Assembly: GCA_036555585.1 (NCBI GenBank) | Contig: DATBLE010000002.1 | Location: forward strand, 227,099-291,098 | Direction: 5' to 3' | Length of the DNA stretch: 64,000 bases | Source of the DNA: DATBLE01 sp036555585 | GTDB lineage: Bacteria; Actinomycetota; Thermoleophilia; Gaiellales; Gaiellaceae | Shown here: in pieces, positions 7,586-15,298 of the stretch | Position numbering within the stretch: position 1 is the stretch's first letter | Layout: every line of letters begins with the position of its first letter | Notes under the pieces: model-generated | Seen by the model: only the letters and a program-made list of their open reading frames with translations | The model's database searches: none | What the model was told of the DNA's origin: nothing | Program-made: the position numbers and the translations under genes

Positions 7586-8854
7586 GTGGCCGTCGCGGAG
7601 AAGCGAGAGGCGAAGGAGATCTACCCGGGCACGCGGATCCCGTCGCCGATCCCGACGATGCTGGTCGTCTCGCCCGAGCGCCGCGAGAGCGACGACATCC
7701 TCCAGGTCAACTTCGGGCCGAACCACCCGTCCACCCACGGCGTGCTGCGGCTCGTCATCGACCTGGACGGCGAGGACGTCGTCGGCCTCAACGCCCTGGT
7801 CGGCTACCTCCACACCGGCTTCGAGAAGAACATGGAGCAGAAGACCTGGTGGAAGGCGATCACCTACCCCGAGCGGATGGACTACCTCGCCTTCCAGGCC
7901 AACGAGTACGCGTTCGTGGCCGCGATCGAGAAGCTGCTCGAGATCGAGGTGCCCGCGAAGGCGACCTGGATGCGGACGCTGCTGCTCGAGCTCAACCGGA
8001 TCCACTCGCACCTGATCTGGCTCGGCACGGCCGCGCTCGAGATCGGGGCGATCTCGCTGCTCTGGTACTGCTTCAACGCCCGCGACCTCGTGCTCGACCT
8101 CTTCGAGCTGGTCGGCGGCACGCGCATGCACACGCGCTACTTCCAGGCCGGCGGGCTGGCCGAGGACATCCCGCGCGGCTTCTTCACGGAGTGCAGGAAG
8201 TTCTGCGACGAGTTCCCGAGGTCGATCGACCAGTACGAGACGCTGCTGACGAACCAGAAGATCTGGCTGGAGCGGACGCGCGGCCTCGGCCTCCTCTCCG
8301 CAGCGGACGCGATCGCGCTCGGGCAGTCCGGCCCCGTCCTGCGCGGGTCCGGTGTGGACTGGGACCTGCGCAAGGCCGAGCCGTACCTCGCGTACCCCGA
8401 CGTCGACTTCGACGTGCCCGTCTTCGAAAACGGCGACGTCTACGACCGCTACCTGATCCGCGTGATCGAGATGCGCGAGTCGGTGCGGATCGTCGAGCAG
8501 TGCCTCGAAGGCATGCCGAGCGGAGCCTGGATCGCGGACGACCGCAAGGTCGTGCTGCCGCCCAGGCACGAGCTGCACACCTCGATGGAGTCCCTGATCC
8601 ACCATTTCAAGATCGTCACCGAGGGCTACCGCGTGCCGGAGGGCGAGGTGTACGTGACCGTCGAGTCCGCGCGCGGCGAGTTCGGCTGCTACGTCGTCTC
8701 CGACGGCGGGCCGAAGCCCTGGCGGGTGAAGTTCCGGGCGCCGTCGTTCGTCGCCCTCGAGGCGACCGCGACCTGCATGAGCGACGCGCTCGTCGCCGAC
8801 ATGATCGCCGTGGTCGGCTCGCTCGACACGGTCATGGGCGAGGTCGACCGATGA
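7586..8854 (+). CDS. nuoD: NADH-quinone oxidoreductase subunit D
   Basis: The 49-kDa subunit that forms the quinone site together with NuoB; 422 residues. GTG at 7586 was chosen because GAGGAG lies just upstream and the protein then has the normal N-terminus; the longer frame runs back over nuoC. The signature FGPNHPSTHGVLR is near residue 47, with the quinone-site histidine, and YLHTGFEKNMEQ follows. The C-terminal LVADMIAVVGSLDTVMGEVDR ends in the usual Asp-Arg. A 62-bp dispersed repeat begins two bases after the stop. Confidence 0.97.
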   Translation: MAVAEKREAKEIYPGTRIPSPIPTMLVVSPERRESDDILQVNFGPNHPSTHGVLRLVIDLDGEDVVGLNALVGYLHTGFEKNMEQKTWWKAITYPERMDYLAFQANEYAFVAAIEKLLEIEVPAKATWMRTLLLELNRIHSHLIWLGTAALEIGAISLLWYCFNARDLVLDLFELVGGTRMHTRYFQAGGLAEDIPRGFFTECRKFCDEFPRSIDQYETLLTNQKIWLERTRGLGLLSAADAIALGQSGPVLRGSGVDWDLRKAEPYLAYPDVDFDVPVFENGDVYDRYLIRVIEMRESVRIVEQCLEGMPSGAWIADDRKVVLPPRHELHTSMESLIHHFKIVTEGYRVPEGEVYVTVESARGEFGCYVVSDGGPKPWRVKFRAPSFVALEATATCMSDALVADMIAVVGSLDTVMGEVDR

Positions 8855-8856
8855 GC

Positions 8857-8918
8857 GTAGGCTCGACGGAGCTCATCAATGAGCGGAGGTGCCGGCTTTG
8901 CCGGCGCCGGGAGCGGGT
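8857..8918 (+). repeat. 62-bp dispersed repeat, copy 1 (nuoD/nuoE junction)
   Basis: This stretch matches, in opposite orientation, the sequence at 52129-52190. Both copies are 62 bases, start with the same 15 bases (GTAGGCTCGACGGAG), and share CAATGAGCG and a hairpin built on GGTGCCGG...GCCGGC. They differ at a handful of sites and one compensating indel. Here it fills the nuoD/nuoE gap completely. It ends three bases before the likely nuoE start and brings the GGGAG that could be its ribosome site. Confidence 0.8.
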
Positions 8919-8921
8919 GCG

Positions 8922-9404
8922 TTGAGCCCCGCGGCGCCGCGCGACCTCGAGACGAAGGTGCAGGCGATCGCCGCCCACTATCCCGACAGGCGCTCCCTGA
9001 CGCTGCCCGCGCTCCGCTTCGCGCAGGAGGAGCACGGCTGGCTGCCGCCGGAGGCGATCCGCGAGGTCGCCGACGTCCTCGACCTGACGCCGGCCTACTG
9101 CGAGGCGGTCGCCTCCTTCTACGACATGTTCCACCTCGAGCCCGTGGGCAGGCACATGGTCGAGATCTGCACCAACCTCTCCTGCGCGCTCGTCGGGGCG
9201 CAACGCGTGGTCGACGCGTTCGAGGCCGCCTTCGGCGTGCGGGCAGGCGAGACGACGGACGACGGCGAGATCACGTTCCGCGCTGTCGAGTGCCTCGGCG
9301 GCTGCGGTTACGCGCCGGTCGTCGCCGTCGACGAGCGCTACCGGCACCACGTGAAGCCCGAGGACGCCGCCGCGATCGTGGAGGAGATCCGTGGGGCTGC
9401 TTAG
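8922..9404 (+). CDS. nuoE: NADH-quinone oxidoreductase subunit E
   Basis: The 24-kDa subunit of the NADH dehydrogenase module, carrying [2Fe-2S] cluster N1a. The ligands are the CTNLSC pair and the CLGGC pair, both present. TTG at 8922 gives 160 residues beginning MSPAAPRDLETK, with GGGAG (8909-8913) eight bases upstream. A GTG at 8889 would add 11 residues encoded by the dispersed repeat and is less convincing. The gene end overlaps nuoF by 14 bases. Family assignment is firm; the start is moderately certain. Confidence 0.94.
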   Translation: MSPAAPRDLETKVQAIAAHYPDRRSLTLPALRFAQEEHGWLPPEAIREVADVLDLTPAYCEAVASFYDMFHLEPVGRHMVEICTNLSCALVGAQRVVDAFEAAFGVRAGETTDDGEITFRAVECLGGCGYAPVVAVDERYRHHVKPEDAAAIVEEIRGAA

Positions 9405-10731
9405 CGCGCTCCTGGCCGGGTCCGAGGACCGGGACCTGACGAAGCTCGACGAGTACCGGGCGATCGGCGGCTACCAGGCGCTGGAGCAGGCCCGCGCCAT
9501 GACCTCCGACGCGCTGATCGAGGAGATGAGCGCGGCCAACCTGCGCGGCCGCGGCGGCGCAGGCTTCCCGATCGGCCGCAAGGCCTCGCTGATCGCGCGC
9601 GACTCGCCGAAGCCGAAGTACGTCGTCGTCAACGCCGACGAGTCCGAGCCGGGTGCGTTCAAGGACCGGCAGGTGATCGACACGGTGCCGCACCGGCTGA
9701 TCGAGGGCTGCCTGATCGCGGCGCACGCAATCGAGTCCAAGGACGTCTTCATCTACATCCGCGGCGAGTACCTGGCCGAGTACGAGACGCTTGCCGCCGC
9801 CGTGGCCGAGGCCGAGAACGCCGGTCTCTTCGGCGACGTCCGCGTCGTCGTGCACCGCGGCGCGGGAGCGTACATCTGCGGCGAGGAGACGGCGCTGCTC
9901 GACTCGCTCGAGGGCCGGCGCGGGCAGCCGCGTCCCCGGCCGCCGTTCCCCCCGGTGCAGGGCCTGTACAACGCGCCGACGCAGGTGAACAACGTCTGCA
10001 CGATCGCGACGCTCCCGATCGTGATCTCCATGGGAGCGGCCGAGTTCGCGAAGGTCGGCGCGGAGACCGCGCCGGGGACGGCGATCTTCTCGATCTCCGG
10101 CAACGTCGTGAAGCCCGGCAACTACGAGCTCGAGCTCGGCACGCCGATGCGCGAGCTGATCTACGACCACGCAGGCGGCGTCGCCGACGGGCGAAAGCTG
10201 AAGGCGGTCATCCCGGGCGGCTCGTCGGTGCCGGCGCTCTCGCCCGACCAGATCGACGTCCCGCTCGACTACGACTCGCTCGCCGAGCTGAAGACCTTCT
10301 TCGGCGCCGCGTCCCTGATCGTGGTCGACGACCGCTGCTGCATGGTCCAGCTGGCGCTGCGCTCGACGCAGTTCTACATGCACGAGTCGTGCGGCAAGTG
10401 CACGCCGTGCCGCGAGGGGACGCGCTGGATGGTGCAGATCCTCGAGAAGATCGAGCGCGGCGACGGGGAGCTGAGCGACCTCGAGCTGCTGAAGTCGATC
10501 AACGGCCGCATCCTGGGCAAGGTCCTCTGCGCGCTCGGCGAGTTCGCCGTCTACCCCGTGGCCAGCTACCTGGACAAGTGGGGCGACGAGTTCGTCGCGC
10601 ACGTCCAGCAGGGGCGGTGCCCGTTCGACGGCCAGTCGTCGCTCGAGGGAATCGTCGCCCCGAGCGACCAGCACCACGGCCCGGTAGGGACAGAACCCGT
10701 GAGGTCTGTCCCTGCAGGAGCAGCGACGTGA
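9391..10731 (+). CDS. nuoF: NADH-quinone oxidoreductase subunit F (NADH/FMN binding)
   Basis: The 51-kDa subunit, 446 residues, where NADH is oxidised by FMN. The Gly-rich NADH site GRGGAGFPIGRK (near residue 52), the FMN-region motif NADESEPG, GAGAYICGEETALL and the [4Fe-4S] N3 ligands in ESCGKCTPCREG (near residue 333) are all present. GTG at 9391 overlaps nuoE. The last ten or so residues, GTEPVRSVPAGAAT, are encoded by a palindromic repeat (10686-10713) that appears to have extended the protein. The stop overlaps the nuoG start (GTGA). Confidence 0.97.
   Translation: MGLLSALLAGSEDRDLTKLDEYRAIGGYQALEQARAMTSDALIEEMSAANLRGRGGAGFPIGRKASLIARDSPKPKYVVVNADESEPGAFKDRQVIDTVPHRLIEGCLIAAHAIESKDVFIYIRGEYLAEYETLAAAVAEAENAGLFGDVRVVVHRGAGAYICGEETALLDSLEGRRGQPRPRPPFPPVQGLYNAPTQVNNVCTIATLPIVISMGAAEFAKVGAETAPGTAIFSISGNVVKPGNYELELGTPMRELIYDHAGGVADGRKLKAVIPGGSSVPALSPDQIDVPLDYDSLAELKTFFGAASLIVVDDRCCMVQLALRSTQFYMHESCGKCTPCREGTRWMVQILEKIERGDGELSDLELLKSINGRILGKVLCALGEFAVYPVASYLDKWGDEFVAHVQQGRCPFDGQSSLEGIVAPSDQHHGPVGTEPVRSVPAGAAT
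10686..10713 (+). repeat. GGGACAG palindrome, family A (nuoF/nuoG junction)
   Basis: Arms AGGGACAGAACC and GGTCTGTCCCT pair with one bulged A around the loop CGTGA. The element lies inside the last codons of nuoF, 14 bases before the nuoG start. Its right edge continues as TGCAGGAGC, supplying the AGGAG ribosome site. The same right flank (TCTGTCCCT, then A or G, then CAGGA) occurs in the nuoL/nuoM copy. Confidence 0.8.
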
Positions 10732-12869
10732 GCACCCCCGAGCTGGTCACGATCACGGTCGACGGGATCGAGCTCCGCGTACCGAAGGGGACCGGCCTCG
10801 TCGAGGCGGCGCTCGCCGCCGGGGTCGAGATCCCCGTCTTCTGCTACGAGCCTCGGCTCGGCCCGCCCGTGGGCGCCTGCCGCATGTGCCTCTGCGAGGT
10901 CTCGCCGGGGCCGCCGAAGCCCCAGGCGGCGTGCACGCTGACGGCCGCCGACGGGATGGAGGTCAAGACCGCCGCCACCTCGGCGATGGCTGCCGAGGCC
11001 CAGGACGCGACGCTCGAGTTCATCCTCGTCAACCACCCGCTCGACTGCCCGGTCTGCGACAAGGGCGGCGAGTGCCCGCTCCAGGACCTGACGTTCCGCT
11101 GGGGCCCGGGGAACACGCGGATGACGTTTCCGAAGCGGACGTTCGAGAAGCCGATCCCGATCTCGCCGACGATCGCGCTCGACCGGGAGCGGTGCATCCT
11201 CTGCTACCGCTGCACCCGCTTCTCGGAGGCGGTCGCCGAGGACGGGCAGCTGGTCGCGCGCGACCGCGGCGCGCACTCGATCATCGCCACCTTCGAGGAC
11301 GAGCCCTACCGGGCGCCGTTCTCCGGCAACGTGATCGAGCTCTGTCCCGTCGGCGCCCTGACCTCGACGCAGTACCGCTTCGAGGCCCGGCCGTGGGAGA
11401 TCCAGAACGTCCCGTCGGTCTGCGGGCTCTGCCCGGTCGGCTGCAACATCAGCGCGACCACCCGCGAGGGCAAGGTCAAGCGGATCCTCTCGCGGAACCA
11501 CCCCGAGATCGACGAGGGCTGGCTCTGCGACAAGGGCCGTTTCTCGTTCTCGGCGCTGTACGCGGGCGACCGGGTCCGCGACCCGCTGCGCCGGACCGGC
11601 AAGCGCCGGTTCGAGGAGGTCTCGTGGGACGACGCGCTCGACGAGGCCGAGCGCCTGCTCCGTCACGGCCCCGTGCTGCTGGCGCTGTCGGGCTCCGAGT
11701 CGGTCGAGCAGGCGGAAGCGCTCTCACGGCTCGTCCGCGAGGGCCTCGGCTCGGACGCAGTGGTGCTGCCGGAGCGGATCAGCCCCGCGCTCGACGCGTT
11801 CCGCGCGCCGCTCTCGACCATCCGGGACGCCGATCTCGTCGTCGTCGTCGGCGACGACCCGGTCGAGGAGCGTGCACCCGTGGTCGGGCTCTGGCTCAAG
11901 GCCGCCCGCCGCGGGGGCGCCGAGGTGGTCACCGTCGGCGCGGCGGGCACGGTGCCCTGCTCGCCGGGAGCCGCGGCCGAGACCGTGACCGGGAAGCTGG
12001 GGCGAAAGGTCGAGGCCGCCGAGCACGCCGTGCTGATCTGGTCGGGCCCGGGCGGTGCGGGCGGTGCTCGCATCGCCGAGCTGGCGGGCAAGCTCGGCGC
12101 TGCCGCAGCCTTCTACCTGCCCGCCACGGCGAACGGCCGTGCGGTCACCGAGGCCTGGCACGCAGCCGGGGAAGGCGAGCCGTCGCGGCCGGAGAAGATC
12201 GGCCTGCTGCTGATCAGCGGCGACGAGGCGGCGAACGATCCGGCCGTCCGCCCGCTGGCGGAGAACGCGGACGCCGTGCTCGCGATCGCGCAGTTCGCCG
12301 ATCCGCTACGCGGCCTCGCCGACCTGATCCTCCCCGCGACGAGCTACCTCGAGCGCGACGGCACGATGGTCAACCTCGAGGGCCGCGCGCAGCGGCTCCG
12401 TCGTGCGGTGATCCCGCCCGCGCCGGACGAGCTGGCCTGGGTCGCGAAGCTGGCCGAACGCTTCGGAGTCGCGATCGACCCGCACGCACGGGCGGTACCG
12501 ACGGCCGAGCGCGCCGAGCTGCCGCCGCGCGGCGAGCCGGCCGCGCCGGAAGCCGTCCCCGACAGCCCCGTGCCGACCGCGAAGGGAGGGCCGCTTCGGC
12601 TCGTCCGCTACCGCGCGCTCTTCTCCGGCCCGGAGGTCGAGCGCGTCGAGGAGCTCCGGTTCCAGCGGCCCGAGCCCGAGCTCGAGCTGTCCGCCCACGA
12701 TGCCGAGATCCGCCACGTCTCGACCGGCGACCAGGTCGTCGTCCGCTCCAACGGGACGTCGGTGACGCTGCGCGCGCGGGTCAACCGGTCACTCGTCGAC
12801 GGCGCCGTCCGCGCGGCCGAGGAGCACGTCCGCGAGCTCGACCAGGCCGTGGAGGTGAGCACGGCGTGA
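10728..12869 (+). CDS. nuoG: NADH-quinone oxidoreductase subunit G
   Basis: The 75-kDa Fe-S subunit, 713 residues from GTG at 10728 (AGGAG upstream, four-base overlap with nuoF). From the N-terminus it carries a [2Fe-2S] domain (CYEPRLGPPVGACRMCLCEV), a His-Cys cluster region (HPLDCPVCDKGGECPLQD), a [4Fe-4S] pair region (CILCYRC, CPVGAL) and an extra N7-type site (CGLCPVGC...CDKGRF). A molybdopterin oxidoreductase-like domain follows and is presumed cofactor-free, as in other NuoG proteins. The C-terminal third is Ala/Pro-rich and less conserved, ending in a MopB-like beta domain. Alternative roles such as formate dehydrogenase are excluded by context. Confidence 0.95.
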   Translation: MSTPELVTITVDGIELRVPKGTGLVEAALAAGVEIPVFCYEPRLGPPVGACRMCLCEVSPGPPKPQAACTLTAADGMEVKTAATSAMAAEAQDATLEFILVNHPLDCPVCDKGGECPLQDLTFRWGPGNTRMTFPKRTFEKPIPISPTIALDRERCILCYRCTRFSEAVAEDGQLVARDRGAHSIIATFEDEPYRAPFSGNVIELCPVGALTSTQYRFEARPWEIQNVPSVCGLCPVGCNISATTREGKVKRILSRNHPEIDEGWLCDKGRFSFSALYAGDRVRDPLRRTGKRRFEEVSWDDALDEAERLLRHGPVLLALSGSESVEQAEALSRLVREGLGSDAVVLPERISPALDAFRAPLSTIRDADLVVVVGDDPVEERAPVVGLWLKAARRGGAEVVTVGAAGTVPCSPGAAAETVTGKLGRKVEAAEHAVLIWSGPGGAGGARIAELAGKLGAAAAFYLPATANGRAVTEAWHAAGEGEPSRPEKIGLLLISGDEAANDPAVRPLAENADAVLAIAQFADPLRGLADLILPATSYLERDGTMVNLEGRAQRLRRAVIPPAPDELAWVAKLAERFGVAIDPHARAVPTAERAELPPRGEPAAPEAVPDSPVPTAKGGPLRLVRYRALFSGPEVERVEELRFQRPEPELELSAHDAEIRHVSTGDQVVVRSNGTSVTLRARVNRSLVDGAVRAAEEHVRELDQAVEVSTA

Positions 12870-13858
12870 ACGGCGGCGAGCCGTGGTGGATCGGCCTGAT
12901 CAAGGCGCTGATCTTCGTCAACGTCCTGCTGATCGCGATGGCATTCCTGACCCTGTTCGAGCGCAAGCTGCTGGCGCGGATGCAGGTGCGCTACGGCCCG
13001 AACCGCGCCGGCCCGAGAGGCGTGCTCCAGCCGTTCGCCGACCTGATCAAGATGGTGCGCAAGGAGGCCTTCGCGCCGGTCGCGGCGATCGACTTCCTCT
13101 ACCTGATGGCGCCCGCGTTCGCGGCCTTCACCGCGCTCCTCGCGTTCAGCGTGATCCCGTGGGGCGAGGGCTGGCAGATCTGGCACTACCACGTGAACGG
13201 CGAGGTGGCGAACATCCCGATCTCGCTGATCGTCATCTTCGCGCTCGGCTCGCTCGGGATCTACGGCTTCATCATCGGCGGCTGGGCGTCGGAGTCGAAG
13301 TACTCGCTGCTCGGCTCGATGCGGATGTGCGCGCAGATGGTCTCGTACGAGGTCTCGCTCGCCCTCTCGGTGCTCGGCGTCGTGCTGATGGCGCACACGC
13401 TGTCGCTGTCGGCGATCGTGAACGCGCAGGTCGACACCGTCTGGTACGCGGCGCCGCAGATCGTCGGGCTGTTCGTCTTCTTCGTCGCCGGCGTCGCCGA
13501 GACCAACCGCCCGCCGTTCGACCTGCCGGAGGCCGACACCGAGCTCGTCGGCGGCTACTCGACCGAGTACTCCGGCATGCGCTGGGGCCTCTTCCAGATG
13601 GCCGAGTACGTGAACGTGATCGTCCTCTCCGCGCTCGCGGTCACGCTCTTCTTCGGCGGCTGGGAAGGGCCCTGGGCGCCGCTCGGGCCGCTCTGGTTCT
13701 TCATCAAGCTCGTGCTCGCGATCTCCGTGTTCATCTGGCTGCGCGCCACCCTGCCGCGCCTCCGCTACGACCAGCTGATGCGCTTCGGCTGGAAGGTCCT
13801 GCTGCCAGTGGCGACGATCAACGCCGTGATCACGGCCCTCTTCGTGGTGATCTTCTAG
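12866..13858 (+). CDS. nuoH: NADH-quinone oxidoreductase subunit H
   Basis: The membrane subunit that joins the peripheral and membrane arms of complex I and helps form the quinone channel. 330 residues with about eight hydrophobic segments. Family motifs include ERKLLARMQVRYGPNRAGP (near residue 32), LQPFADLIKM, GSLGIYG and AETNRPPFDLPEADTELVGG (near residue 212). GTG at 12866 overlaps the nuoG stop by four bases, so translation is coupled; the longer frame upstream is a shadow of nuoG. Confidence 0.97.
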   Translation: MNGGEPWWIGLIKALIFVNVLLIAMAFLTLFERKLLARMQVRYGPNRAGPRGVLQPFADLIKMVRKEAFAPVAAIDFLYLMAPAFAAFTALLAFSVIPWGEGWQIWHYHVNGEVANIPISLIVIFALGSLGIYGFIIGGWASESKYSLLGSMRMCAQMVSYEVSLALSVLGVVLMAHTLSLSAIVNAQVDTVWYAAPQIVGLFVFFVAGVAETNRPPFDLPEADTELVGGYSTEYSGMRWGLFQMAEYVNVIVLSALAVTLFFGGWEGPWAPLGPLWFFIKLVLAISVFIWLRATLPRLRYDQLMRFGWKVLLPVATINAVITALFVVIF

Positions 13859-13868
13859 TGGCCCGCCG

Positions 13869-14366
13869 ATGAGCCCGCAGCCGATCGACAGCATCAAGGG
13901 CTTCGCCGTCACCTTCCGGCAGCTGTTCAACAAGCCGATCACGCAGCAGTACCCGGAGTACAAGCGGCCGCTGTACCCGCGCTTCCGCGGCCGCCACCGG
14001 CTGTGGCGCCACGCCAACGGGCTGGAGAAGTGCGTCGGCTGCTCGCTCTGCGCCGCCGCCTGCCCGGCGGACTGCATCCGGGTCGTCGCCGCCGAGAACA
14101 CGCCGGACAACCGCGTCTCGGCCGGCGAGCGGTACGCACGGATCTACGAGATCAACATGAGCCGCTGCATCTTCTGCGGCTACTGCGAGCTCGCCTGCCC
14201 GTTCGACGCGATCACGCTCGGCAACGAGTTCGAGATCTCCGAGTACTCGCGCGACGACCTGATCTACACGAAGGACATGCTGCTCGCCGAGCCGATCAAG
14301 CGCGTGCCCGTCGCCGACCCGGACGAGTTCGACACGCCCATTCCCTACTACCGTGCGCATTCCTAG
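13869..14366 (+). CDS. nuoI: NADH-quinone oxidoreductase subunit I
   Basis: An 8Fe ferredoxin-like subunit of 165 residues. Two full [4Fe-4S] motifs are visible: CVGCSLCAAACPADC (near residue 53) and CIFCGYCELACPFDA (near residue 99), carrying clusters N6a and N6b. The N-terminal amphipathic segment includes FRQLFNKPITQQYPEYK. It starts at ATG 13869, ten bases after nuoH. Its stop TAG shares its last base with the left arm of a palindromic repeat. Confidence 0.96.
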   Translation: MSPQPIDSIKGFAVTFRQLFNKPITQQYPEYKRPLYPRFRGRHRLWRHANGLEKCVGCSLCAAACPADCIRVVAAENTPDNRVSAGERYARIYEINMSRCIFCGYCELACPFDAITLGNEFEISEYSRDDLIYTKDMLLAEPIKRVPVADPDEFDTPIPYYRAHS

Positions 14367-14435
14367 GGGACAGGTCTTGCATTCGTACTTTCCGCAGCCC
14401 CGTCACGCCAACTCTCGAATGCAACACCTGTCCCC
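14366..14435 (+). repeat. Long GGGGACAG palindrome, family A (nuoI/nuoJ junction)
   Basis: Twenty-base arms at 14366-14385 and 14416-14435 (outer GGGGACAGGT, inner TTGCATTCG) pair with a single C-C mismatch around a 30-base loop. The left arm begins on the last base of the nuoI stop and the right arm ends directly before the nuoJ ATG, so the repeat occupies the whole gap. The outer block is shared with the other GGGACAG elements in this operon. Confidence 0.85.
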
Positions 14436-15002
14436 ATGATCTTGGCGAGCGCCGCGAACGTGCTCGTCTGGGTGGTCTGGGTTGCCGCTGCCTTCGCGTG
14501 TCTGGCGTCGGGCGTGGCCGTGATCTCGTTCTCGAACCCGTTCTACTCGGCGCTGGCGCTGATCGGCAACCTCGGCTCGCTCGCCGTGCTCTACCTGCTG
14601 CTCTCGGCGGAGTTCGTCGCCGCCGCGCAGGTGCTCGTGTACGCGGGCGCGGTGATGGTCATGTTCCTGTTCGTGATCGCCTACCTCGGGGGGAAGGCGG
14701 ACGCGCCCTGGACCGGCCACCTTCCGGGCCAGACGATCGCCGCGATCGTCGCCGCCGGCGCGCTGCTCGTCGAGATCGTCCTGGTCATCGCCGGCCAGGC
14801 GGACGGCCACCTCTCGAGCCCGGCCGAGATCACGGACTCGTTCGGGAGCCCCGCCGAGATCGGCCGGCTGTTCCTCACCGACCAGCTGCTCGCGTTCGAG
14901 ATCACCTCCGTGATCCTGCTGGTCGCCGCCGTCGGCGGCGTCATCCTGGGCAGCCATTCGCGCCAGGAGGCCTCGCTCGGAGACGACGATGCTCGGGCCT
15001 GA
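14436..15002 (+). CDS. nuoJ: NADH-quinone oxidoreductase subunit J
   Basis: A 188-residue membrane subunit with five hydrophobic segments. The NuoJ core SNPFYSALALIGNLGSLAVL and the LLSAEFVAAAQVLVYAGAVMVMFLF block (near residue 64) are typical. The ATG at 14436 is fused to the right arm of a hairpin, and no Shine-Dalgarno sequence is visible between hairpin and start. Translation may therefore depend on ribosomes arriving from nuoI or on hairpin structure. The end overlaps nuoK by 14 bases. Confidence 0.95.
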   Translation: MILASAANVLVWVVWVAAAFACLASGVAVISFSNPFYSALALIGNLGSLAVLYLLLSAEFVAAAQVLVYAGAVMVMFLFVIAYLGGKADAPWTGHLPGQTIAAIVAAGALLVEIVLVIAGQADGHLSSPAEITDSFGSPAEIGRLFLTDQLLAFEITSVILLVAAVGGVILGSHSRQEASLGDDDARA

Positions 15003-15297
15003 CACCGCCGCGTACCTGATCGTCGCCGCGTTCCTGTTCACGACGGGCGCGCTCGGCGTGCTCGTCCGCCGCAGCCCGCTGATCGTGCTGCTCTCGCTCG
15101 AGATCATGCTGAACGGGGCGAACCTCGCCCTGATCGCGTTCTCGCGGCACTTCGCGAACGGCGACGGTCAGATCTTCGCGCTGGCCGTGATGGCGGTCGC
15201 CGCCTCCGAGGTCGTGGTCGGGCTGGGGCTGATCGTGGCGATGGCCCGGAAGCGGCTCGACCTCGACGTCGACAAGCTCTCGAGCCTGCGCGGATGA
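14989..15297 (+). CDS. nuoK: NADH-quinone oxidoreductase subunit K
   Basis: A 102-residue subunit with three transmembrane helices, homologous to MrpC-type antiporter subunits. Conserved features are the LLSLEIMLNGANLALIAFSR block (glutamate near residue 38) and the EVVVGLGLIVAMAR helix with the second conserved glutamate. It starts at ATG 14989 inside nuoJ and is followed one base later by nuoL. Confidence 0.96.
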   Translation: MLGPDTAAYLIVAAFLFTTGALGVLVRRSPLIVLLSLEIMLNGANLALIAFSRHFANGDGQIFALAVMAVAASEVVVGLGLIVAMARKRLDLDVDKLSSLRG

Positions 15298-15298
15298 G

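Noticed and set aside
10886..12865. Long plus-strand frame running into nuoH
   Set aside because: Only the part from GTG 12866 matches NuoH; upstream it is an out-of-frame reading of nuoG.
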